Source: CBDCVO01 sp965223085
GTDB lineage: Bacteria > Pseudomonadota > Gammaproteobacteria > Ga0077536
DNA: 64,000 bases
Assembly: GCA_965223085.1 (NCBI GenBank)
Contig: OZ244981.1
Location: 2,046,001-2,110,000 of the forward strand
Direction of reading: 5' to 3'
Both the position numbers and the translations under genes were made by a program. The notes beneath the pieces were generated by a model. That model was not told the DNA's origin. It ran no database searches and was given only the letters and a program-made list of their open reading frames with translations. Position 1 is the first letter of the stretch. Each line of letters starts with the position of its first letter. Positions 32,868 through 44,800 of the stretch are shown piece by piece.

Positions 32868-35800
32868 ATGAGGTTTTTGCCGCCATTGAATTTCGCACGC
32901 CAACTTAGAACGTGGCTCGGAAGTGCGCCTAAAACAAGCAGACCATTGCGCTTTGAGCAGCTCGAACCGCGAGTACTGCTTTCCGGTGATTTGCAAGCGG
33001 CAATAGTTCCACCGGAACCCGATCTCGACGCAAACCCCGCCACAGATGTAGACGAGCTAGCCAACGCGATCGCGCTAGCGCCGGGTGCAGCGGCAGACCT
33101 CACCGCGGCTGGCCCCGAACCGCAAGGCACAGCAACTCAAACCGACGCATCCGTTCAGGATAACGGGCCTACGTTTGAAATCTTAGCGCTTGATGCAGAG
33201 GCGTCCGATGAAACACGCAGCGTAGTTTTTGTTGACACCAGCATCGATGGCTATGAGTTACTCGCCGACGGTATCGATCCCACAGCTCAGGTCGTGCTAC
33301 TGGACGCAGATCAAGATGGAGTGGCCCAAATCGCGGCAACCCTAGCGGACCGCTCAGGCATCGACGCCATTCACTTAATTACTCATGGCGATGTAGCCGC
33401 GTTACAAATCGGCACCGCGACCTTGACGGTAGATGTGATGGCGGAGACTTATGCTGACGAGCTCGCCGTCATACGAAAGGCACTCAGCGCCGATGCCGAC
33501 ATCCTCATTTACGGTTGTGATTTTGGCCGCGGCGAGCTCGGCAAGTTTGCGGCCGAACGACTTTCCAGTCTGACGGGCGCTGATATCGCGGCCAGTAGTG
33601 ACCCGACCGGGGCTGAAGCCTTGGGCGGTGACTGGGAACTGGAATACGTCGTCGGTGACGTCGATACCAACGTCGCATTCACGGTTGATGTGCAGGCAAA
33701 TTGGTACGGCACGCTTGAAACCGTGACCGTGACCAATACGACCGATGTCGCCAATGGGACGACGACTTCGATCGCAGCGCTGCAGGCCAATGACGGCGGC
33801 GATGGAATTTCACTGCGTGAGGCCATACTTGCAGCAAACAACACGGCGAATGCGGGCGCTCCGGATGAAGTCCACTTCGAGATCACCGATCCGCTGGTAG
33901 GCGGGTTTCACACGATCAGCGTCGCGGTCGGTGGGCTGCCTGGAATAACCGAAGCAGTACTGATCGACGCGACCACCGATAGTGATTTTGGGACGACGCC
34001 CGTTGTGGCGCTCGATGGTTTGAGTGCGGGCAGCGTTGACGGACTTTCGCTGCTGGTGGGGAGCGATGGCAGCACGATTCGTGGGCTCGTCGTTCATTCG
34101 TTCGGTAATGACGGGATTCAGGTCGACAGCAGCAACAACATCATCGTCGGCAATTACATCGGCACCGATGGTGTGGGCGATCTTGGCAATGCGTGGGACG
34201 GCATTACGCTCTCGTCAACCGCGTCCAATAACCGGATTGGTGGTACGAGCGTAGCCGATCGCAACCTGCTTTCTGGAAACGATAACGACGGCATCTGGAT
34301 CAACGGCGCGACGTACAACATCGTTCAAGGCAATTGGATCGGCCTCGATGCCAGCGGCGGAGCACAAGGCAACTCATTCCACGGCATCGGTATCGACTCG
34401 AGCGCTTCTGGTAACTTGATCGGCGGTACGGTCGCCAACTCCGGAAACCGAATCGGAAACAACACCTGGGACGGAATTGCGATAACGAACGCCGGTTCCA
34501 CCGGTAACTCGATCATCGGAAACACGATCACCGGCAACGGCGGTCTGGGGATCGACATCGATAATAATAACGTCACAGCGAACGACTACAGCGGCACGCC
34601 GCCATCGCCGCAGCACGATGCGGACTCGGGCGCGAACGACTTGCAGAACTATCCCGATATCTCGACTGCCGAGATCAACGGCACGGACTTGTCGTTCTAT
34701 CTCGATTTGAGGTCGGCTCCCACGACTCAGTATCGCATCGAGGTGTTCGGAATTCCCGCCGGGCAAGGTGATACCGCGGGCCACGGTGAAGCCTACTCGT
34801 ACCTCGGCACAACTACGATCACAACCGATGCGAACGGTGAGTATTCCAACTTCGTGAATCTTAACGGTGTAACGCTCAGTGCAGGCGACTTGATTACTGC
34901 CACGGCAACGGTGATCGACGATCCGGGACAAGTCGGCGTCGACGACGTACTGGCTTATGGGAACACGTCTGAGTTTGCAGCGAATGTCTCGGTCACGGCA
35001 ACTAACACGAATCCGACCGATTTGGCAGCGACTTCGACGGTCGATGGCGGGTTGAGTATCAACGAAGACGGTGGAAACAATGCCTACCTTGAAGCGAATG
35101 ATGGAGACGCAATTTTTGGTGGACTGACCAGTCTTTCGATCGAAGCCCAATTTCAGTCAACTCAGTTGAACAGTGAAGCACCACACTTGCTGAACTACGC
35201 GGTAAGTGGACAGAACGATGAAGTGACGTTTTTACTTTCAACAATGGGTTCTATGGGAGTCGCAATTGACGGCCAGTTCCGTTATATGAATACGACAGAA
35301 ACGCAAGCTCTGCGTGACGGAAACATGCATTCCGTCGGAGTCACTTGGGACTCAGCTGCCGGCGACCTTCACTTCTACATCGACGGGAACGAAGTAGGAG
35401 CCGGCTACACCGGATTCAAAACCGGAACGACGATCAATGGCGGCGGGACCATTTTTGTCGGCGCTGCCCAAGCGTCCGCAGGAGTTCCCGGTTTGCCGGG
35501 TCAAGTCGCCAAATCAACGCTCTTTGACATGCGAGTCTTTGATGACGTGCGGACTGCCTCCGAAATCGCCGCCAATTATCGATTGACCCTGCCGCACAAC
35601 GAAAGCGGCATGATCGCGAACTGGACGTTTGACAAGCTATCCACCGATGGGGTCGTCACCGACGAGGTGAGTGGCAACAACCTCACAGTGCAACGTGTGT
35701 CAGTGGGCGGTGGGTTCACCGAAAGCGACCCTTCACTGGTGCTTCAGGTGACCGAGAATGCGGTCAATGGCACCGTCGTCGGCACCGTGGCAGGAATCGA

Positions 35801-38800
35801 CGCCGAACGACAAGCGGCGATTGCGACAATAGTTGGGGCCGATCCGAACCTGCGTTACGACCCTGTGTCAGACAAGTTCTACAAATTCGATGCGACGACC
35901 ACTGTCGACTGGAATACGGCTCAAACGATTGCCACTAATACGACACTGGGCGGAGTCAACGGTCAATTGGTCACGATTCGATCTGCCCACGAAAACGCAC
36001 TGGTCCATGACATTCAAACTTCCATGATGGGATCAAACGTCTTCTGGCTGGGAGGCGGCGACTTTGACGATGAAGGCACATGGAAGTGGTACGACGGATC
36101 GACGGCTAGCGACACGTTCTGGGTTGGTGATCAAAACGGGAACGCATCCGACGCATCTTACGCGAATTGGAGTACTAACGATCCGAATGACTTTGGGCCG
36201 GGTGAAGACGCGGCTCTGATGCGCTCCGACGGGTTGTGGCAGGACGTTCGAGATAGTAACAACGCGAACTTTATCGTTGAATGGGACGCTGATGAAGTAC
36301 TCGATACGCAGCAGGCGCTCTCTTACTCACTTGTTGACGACGCAGGCGGGCGGTTCGCGATTGACAATGACAACGGCACGATCACGGTCGCCGACGGCTC
36401 GCAGCTCGACTACGAAGCCGCAACCAGCCACGACATCACTGTTCGCGTTACCGATGTCGATAGCAATGTTTACGATGAAGTCGTCACGATTGCGGTCAAC
36501 GACTATCTCGATGTCAACAACGCTTCGATAGATTTGTCCAGCGGCATCGAATTGAATACTGATGGCGGCAACGATGCGTATTTGATCGCCAACGACGGCG
36601 GCGCGGTTCTTGGTGGTCTCACTTCGCTATCCATCGAGATTCAGTTCGCCACCAACGACACGACATCGTTCACGCCGCTGTACTCATACGCAAGCCCGTC
36701 GAACGACAATGAGTTCGCCTTCGTCTTTTCGGGGACTGACGCTTATCTCTACATTGCGGACAACGACATCTTACTGACCGGAATGGACTACAGTCAGCTG
36801 CGAGATGGAACGCTGCAGCATCTGGCTGTCTCCTGGGATAATACGAATGGCGATTGGGCGGTCTACAGCAACGGCAAGTTGATTGAGCAGGGAACCAGCC
36901 ACGAGATTGGCAATACCATTGAAGTCGGCGGAGAGTTAGTGTTTGGCAATGAGCAGGATTCTCTCGGAGGCACCTTTCAGGCAGATCAAGCGTTTCGAGG
37001 TACGCTCCACGATATTCGCATCTGGGACGAGGTTCGCAGCGAAGCCGACATCGCGCTGAACTGGCAGCAGAAGATTGACCCGGCGAGTATTCCGAGCGGG
37101 CTCATTGCCAACTGGCAGATGGATCACTTCACCGCCGGGTTGGAAGTCGTCGATATCGTGAGCGGCAACAATTTGAGCATCGGGCATGTGAGTGGAGCTG
37201 GCTTTGTTGCCAGCGTTCCCAATGACGAATTGGACGTTGACGAGAACAGTGCGAACGGAACGCACGTCGGTTACGTCGTGCCGACCGATCCAGACTTACA
37301 CAACGACATCGTCAGCGACGGATTGTTCCAGGAAGGTCCCGATCCCGGTCTATGGACGCAGTACAAAGACGGCCAGACACTGGGGCCTTGGACGTTCGAG
37401 GATCCTAAGGGACCTACAGGAGTCGCAGCATACCATCTGGGAACCTACGCCGAGTCATCGCCTCTGGGCGGTCACAGCATCGAGTTTGACGGAGACGGCG
37501 GCGAGTTGATTTATCAGGACCTCGCCACGGAAGTCGGCAGGCAGTACCAAGTCGTTTTTGCGTTGAGTGGCGATTGGGCGACTCCCGGCGAAGTCGTACA
37601 GGACGTCCGGGTCTCCGCGGGCGGAACGAGCGCGGACTTCTCAGTGACCGAGCCACCGAACTGGAGCCTGAGCAACATGCTATGGGCACATCGTTCGCTC
37701 AGTTTCACGGCCACGGATACAACGACGAGGCTGGGGTTCACTTCGCTCGACAACACAGCGAACAGCGCCGGTGCAGTCATCGCCGACGTCCAAGTCATCG
37801 AAATCCCTGCTTCCATTTCAACGATCTTGAACAACGACACGTCATTGAGTTACGACGCGGCGACAGGCAAGTTCTATAAAGTCGTAACGACTCCAGGCAA
37901 CTTCAACAATGCACTAACCGCCGCGACCACGGCGACGCTGAATGGCGTCGGTGGGCAACTTGGCACCATCGGATCGGAATATGAACAGCAGCTTTTCCTG
38001 AACTTCCACGCGGCCGCAGGCAGCGACATTTGGCTTGGGGCGACGGATGTGACAACCGAAGGTGACTGGTACTGGCTGGACGGCGCGAACGAAAGCGAAC
38101 TGTTCTGGACAGGCGGGGGATCAGGTTCTGCAGTCGCCGGGCAATACGTTTCTACATTTTCGGCTTCGGACGATCCCGGCGAAGACAACCTGCGATTACA
38201 TGCTGATGGCATGTGGGCAGACCAGACGGGTACGGCGTCTTTCGCCTATGTCATCGAATGGGACGCCAGCGAAGTTCTGAGCAACTTCACATTCTCGCTG
38301 ACCGACGATGCGGGAGGCCGCTTCGCGATTGATGCCTCGACTGGCGAGATCACCGTCGCCAATGGTTCGTTGCTCGACTACGAAACGGCGGCTTCTCATG
38401 ACGTGACCGTCGAAGTCACCGATGCGGCGGGAGCGACTTACAGCGAAGTGATCAATATCGCGGTTAACGACGTCCCCGTCACCTCGGTCACAGCAACTGG
38501 AGCACCGAACACAGCTGCAGGCTCAACCTACACGCTGAACCTGACCGCTGACGAAGACGTAGCTAGTTGGACCATCAACTGGGGTGACGGCACAATCACA
38601 ACTTATGTGGGTGACCCTTCAAGCGTCACGCATTCGTATTCCGCCGACCTTGCTGGGCTCATGCTTGACATCACGGTAAGCGCGACGGATGGCAGCGGCC
38701 AGCATTTTGAATCGGTCCTGTTGGCTCCGGCATACGGTGGGGATTATGTCGCCCGATTCGATGGCGACGCCGGCACGCCGCTCTCGACTTTTGCACCTTT

Positions 38801-41800
38801 TACTGATGGTATCGACGGTCACGCTAACATAGTGATCATGCCTTCGGGTAACTATCTCGTCAGTGGAGTTAATTCCGGAAACATCCTCGAGTATCAACCA
38901 GATGGAACGCTTGTCGGTGACTTCGTCGCGGCAAGTGATCCCAATCTGAGCAACCCCGGTGGGATGGCATATGGGCCGGACGGCAACCTGTACGTCGCGG
39001 ACTACGGTTCGGGTCAAGTCCTGCGTTACGACGGAGTGACCGGAACCTACATCGACGATTTCGTAGCTTCGGGATTGACCAGTCCACTGGGGCTTGAGTT
39101 CGGTCCTGATGGCAACCTGTACGTGGCCAATCGTGGCAGCGCTGGTGTCCTGCGTTACGATGGCCAGACCAGTGTTCTTGATTCTGGATTCAACGTCGCA
39201 GGCATCAGCGGTGCAGAAGACTTAACTTTCGGACCCGATGGAAACGTTTATGTTGGTGGCACGAGCGGAGTCACTCGAGTCGATGCAGTCACGGGCGCGA
39301 CGTCCACGTTTGTTGCAACCGGCGCTGGCGGATTGGGCTTGGCTGCTGGTGTTGAATTCGGACCGGATGGCAACCTTTACGTTGGCGACCAAAACAACAA
39401 TGTCATTCGCCGTTACAATGGAAGTACCGGGGTATACATTGATGACTATGCCGCTGGAGTTATGGGTCCGGCTTTCATTGAATTTACTCCTGACCACCGA
39501 GTGACTGTTGGAACGGGGGTTAATCAACAAGTCCCCAGCGCACAAGCCACAGCGGAAGACACGGCTCTTGTGTTTAGCACGGCAGGCGGCAACGCGATCT
39601 CGGTCGATGACGGAACGACGTCAACTGCTGCGGAGCTGCAGGTTCGACTGACAACATTAAACGGAACGATCACACTGTCGCAGACGACAGGTTTGAGCTT
39701 CCCCGGCGGAAGTAACGGCAGCTCGCACATGGTGATGTGGGGCACTGAGGCCGACATCAATGCTGCGCTGGAAGGAGCGACTTTCACGCCTGATCCGGAC
39801 TACAACGGGCCGGTCACGATCGATGTTGAAACGAAGATCGCTGCCGGACTGCACGGGCATTACGAGTTTGAAAATGCAGGCGACCTCGGACAGGACACGA
39901 GTGTTGGCGCCCTGCAAAGCGGCACGATCAACGGCAACGTAACACTCGACAATGATGCCACGCGTGGCAACGTGTTGAGTCTGGGTGGTGACGGCGATTA
40001 CATCGACATTACGTCAACATTTGGCGATCCGAGTGACCTGACGTTGTCGGCGTGGGTCAAGTACACGACGACGGATATCTGGGCCGGAACCGTAATTTCG
40101 CTCGGCGACGTGGCGATGATTCGCGTCGAAGATTCCGCGCATGGTACCAATGGCCAATTCTACGACGGAACGACTTGGCAGCCGACATCGACAGTTCTGA
40201 ATCTTGACGACGGGCAGTGGCATCATATCGCCTTCACATTCGATGACACCGCCGACACACAAGTGCTTTATGTCGATGGCGTGGCCGTCAATACGACCAA
40301 CTACACCGGTTCGATCGACTGGGCCGGTGGATTTTCAAACACTCGAATTGGCGCTCATCCGGGTCCCGCTGCGCCTAACTTTGACTTCAACGGCAACATC
40401 GACGGCGTTCGCGTTTACACGCGGGCTTTGACGGCAGACGAGATCGCCGCTGTTGCTAATGACGCTGCCGCCGATCTGGACACGATTAACGTTACTGTTG
40501 ATCCGATCAACGACGCACCGACGATTTCGTTTACCGATAATCAAAACGTTAACGAAGATCAGATACTTAGTTTTAATTCCGGAAACGGAAATCTGATTAC
40601 GATTGGCGACGTCGACGCCGGAGCCAATCCGCTGGAGGTGACACTTTCGGTTAATAACGGAACGCTGTCGCTCTCTCAAACGACCGGCCTGGCGTTTAGC
40701 ACAGGTGACGGCACCAACGATTCGTCGATGACGTTCCAAGGTAGCGCAGCCGACATCAATGCGGCGCTTGATGGGTTGGTCTACGATTCGTCGCTCCACT
40801 ACTACGGCAGCGACACTCTCGTGGTTTCGGTTGACGATCTTGGCAACAACGGCACTGGCGGAGCGCAAAATGATTCGGTCAACATCGCGCTGGCCGTCGA
40901 TCCGGTTAACGATCAGCCGCTGATTTCCTACAACGTCAGCAACAATGGCACCGAGGATACACCCTATACATTCTCCGTTGCATCGGGTAAGAAAATCGAA
41001 ATCGTCGACCGCGACGATGCCGGCGGCATCATGGAGCTGACGTTGTCGGCCGCCGACGGAATGCTGACGTTCAGTCAGACCACGGGCCTGTCGTTCACTA
41101 CGGGCGACGGAACACTCGATTCGCTGATCGTCGTTCGCGGTACTGAAGCCGACTTGAACGCGGCGATGGACGGCATGACGCTGACTCCGGACGCGGATTT
41201 CAACGGAGCCACAACCGTTACCGCCACCGTGAACGATCTGGGCAATACCGGCGGCGGCGACCTGACGCGAATGGTCAACGTGCCGGTCACGTTTGCGGTG
41301 GTCAATGACGCTCCTGTTGAGGCGAGCATTGAGGGTGCCGCTTTAGCCTATACCGAGAACGCTGGGGCTGTGGTCATCACCAACACGCTGGCGTTGAGTG
41401 ATGTCGATGATACGCAGCTCGAGTCTGCGCTTATCCAGATAACGGGTAACTATGCTACGGGTGAGGATGTGCTGAGTTTTGTCGATCAGAATGGCATTAC
41501 TGGTAGTTGGAATGCGGTTACGGGGGCGATGAGTCTTTCGGGCACGGCGACGGTGGCGCACTATCAGAGTGCGCTGCGCAGTATTACCTATCAAAATAGC
41601 AGTGATGACCCGAGTACGGCCACCCGCACGGTCAGCTTCACGGTTAACGATGGGGCTAGTAACAGTAATACTTTAACCCGGGATATTGGTATCACGGTGG
41701 TCAATGACGCTCCTGTTGAGGCGAGCATTGAGGGTGCCGCTTTAGCCTATACCGAGAACGCTGGGGCTGTGGTCATCACCAACACGCTGGCGTTGAGTGA

Positions 41801-44800
41801 TGTCGATGATACGCAGCTCGAGTCTGCGCTTATCCAGATAACGGGTAACTATGCTACGGGTGAGGATGTGCTGAGTTTTGTCGATCAGAATGGCATTACT
41901 GGTAGTTGGAATGCGGTTACGGGGGCGATGAATCTTTCGGGCACGGCGACGGTGGCGCACTATCAGAGTGCGCTGCGCAGTATTACCTATCAAAATAGCA
42001 GTGATGACCCGAGTACGGCCACCCGCACGGTCAGCTTCACGGTTAACGATGGGGCTAGTAACAGTAATACTTTAACCCGGGATATTGGTATCACGGTGGT
42101 CAATGACGCTCCTGTTGAGGCGAGCATTGAGGGTGCCGCTTTAGCCTATACCGAGAACGCTGGGGCTGTGGTCATCACCAACACGCTGGCGTTGAGTGAT
42201 GTCGATGATACGCAGCTCGAGTCTGCGCTTATCCAGATAACGGGTAACTATGCTACGGGTGAGGATGTGCTGAGTTTTGTCGATCAGAATGGCATTACTG
42301 GTAGTTGGAATGCGGTTACGGGGGCGATGAGTCTTTCGGGCACGGCGACGGTGGCGCACTATCAGAGTGCGCTGCGCAGTATTACCTATCAAAATAGCAG
42401 TGATGACCCGAGTACGGCCACCCGCACGGTCAGCTTCACGGTTAACGATGGGGCTAGTAACAGTAATACTTTAACCCGGGATATTGGTATCACGGTGGTC
42501 AATGACGCTCCTGTTGAGGCGAGCATTGAGGGTGCCGCTTTAGCCTATACCGAGAACGCTGGGGCTGTGGTCATCACCAACACGCTGGCGTTGAGTGATG
42601 TCGATGATACGCAGCTCGAGTCTGCGCTTATCCAGATAACGGGTAACTATGCTACGGGTGAGGATGTGCTGAGTTTTGTCGATCAGAATGGCATTACTGG
42701 TAGTTGGAATGCGGTTACGGGGGCGATGAATCTTTCGGGCACGGCGACGGTGGCGCACTATCAGAGTGCGCTGCGCAGTATTACCTATCAAAATAGCAGT
42801 GATGACCCGAGTACGGCCACCCGCACGGTCAGCTTCACGGTTAACGATGGGGCTAGTAACAGTAATACTTTAACCCGGGATATTGGTATCACGGTGGTCA
42901 ATGACGCTCCTGTTGAGGCGAGCATTGAGGGTGCCGCTTTAGCCTATACCGAGAACGCTGGGGCTGTGGTCATCACCAACACGCTGGCGTTGAGTGATGT
43001 CGATGATACGCAGCTCGAGTCTGCGCTTATCCAGATAACGGGTAACTATGCTACGGGTGAGGATGTGCTGAGTTTTGTCGATCAGAATGGCATTACTGGT
43101 AGTTGGAATGCGGTTACGGGGGCGATGAGTCTTTCGGGCACGGCGACGGTGGCGCACTATCAGAGTGCGCTGCGCAGTATTACCTATCAAAATAGCAGTG
43201 ATGACCCGAGTACGGCCACCCGCACGGTCAGCTTCACGGTTAACGATGGGGCTAGTAACAGTAATACTTTAACCCGGGATATTGGTATCACGGTGGTCAA
43301 TGACGCTCCTGTTGAGGCGAGCATTGAGGGTGCCGCTTTAGCCTATACCGAGAACGCTGGGGCTGTGGTCATCACCAACACGCTGGCGTTGAGTGATGTC
43401 GATGATACGCAGCTCGAGTCTGCGCTTATCCAGATAACGGGTAACTATGCTACGGGTGAGGATGTGCTGAGTTTTGTCGATCAGAATGGCATTACTGGTA
43501 GTTGGAATGCGGTTACGGGGGCGATGAGTCTTTCGGGCACGGCGACGGTGGCGCACTATCAGAGTGCGCTGCGCAGTATTACCTATCAAAATAGCAGTGA
43601 TGACCCGAGTACGGCCACCCGCACGGTCAGCTTCACGGTTAACGATGGGGCTAGTAACAGTAATACTTTAACCCGGGATATTGGTATCACGGTGGTCAAT
43701 GACGCTCCTGTTGAGGCGAGCATTGAGGGTGCCGCTTTAGCCTATACCGAGAACGCTGGGGCTGTGGTCATCACCAACACGCTGGCGTTGAGTGATGTCG
43801 ATGATACGCAGCTCGAGTCTGCGCTTATCCAGATAACGGGTAACTATGCTACGGGTGAGGATGTGCTGAGTTTTGTCGATCAGAATGGCATTACTGGTAG
43901 TTGGAATGCGGTTACGGGGGCGATGAATCTTTCGGGCACGGCGACGGTGGCGCACTATCAGAGTGCGCTGCGCAGTATTACCTATCAAAATAGCAGTGAT
44001 GACCCGAGTACGGCCACCCGCACGGTCAGCTTCACGGTTAACGATGGGGCTAGTAACAGTAATACTTTAACCCGGGATATTGGTATCACGGTGGTCAATG
44101 ACGCTCCTGTTGAGGCGAGCATTGAGGGTGCCGCTTTAGCCTATACCGAGAACGCTGGGGCTGTGGTCATCACCAACACGCTGGCGTTGAGTGATGTCGA
44201 TGATACGCAGCTCGAGTCTGCGCTTATCCAGATAACGGGTAACTATGCTACGGGTGAGGATGTGCTGAGTTTTGTCGATCAGAATGGCATTACTGGTAGT
44301 TGGAATGCGGTTACGGGGGCGATGAATCTTTCGGGCACGGCGACGGTGGCGCACTATCAGAGTGCGCTGCGCAGTATTACCTATCAAAATAGCAGTGATG
44401 ACCCGAGTACGGCCACCCGCACGGTCAGCTTCACGGTTAACGATGGGGCTAGTAACAGTAATACTTTAACCCGGGATATTGGTATCACGGTGGTCAATGA
44501 CGCTCCTGTTGAGGCGAGCATTGAGGGTGCCGCTTTAGCCTATACCGAGAACGCTGGGGCTGTGGTCATCACCAACACGCTGGCGTTGAGTGATGTCGAT
44601 GATACGCAGCTCGAGTCTGCGCTTATCCAGATAACGGGTAACTATGCTACGGGTGAGGATGTGCTGAGTTTTGTCGATCAGAATGGCATTACTGGTAGTT
44701 GGAATGCGGTTACGGGGGCGATGAGTCTTTCGGGCACGGCGACGGTGGCGCACTATCAGAGTGCGCTGCGCAGTATTACCTATCAAAATAGCAGTGATGA

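Noticed and set aside
41343..44786. Nine antisense 83-residue reading frames, one in each 399-bp unit
   Set aside because: They are the mirror of the sense coding repeat, identical because the units are identical, with no ribosome-binding site or known domain.
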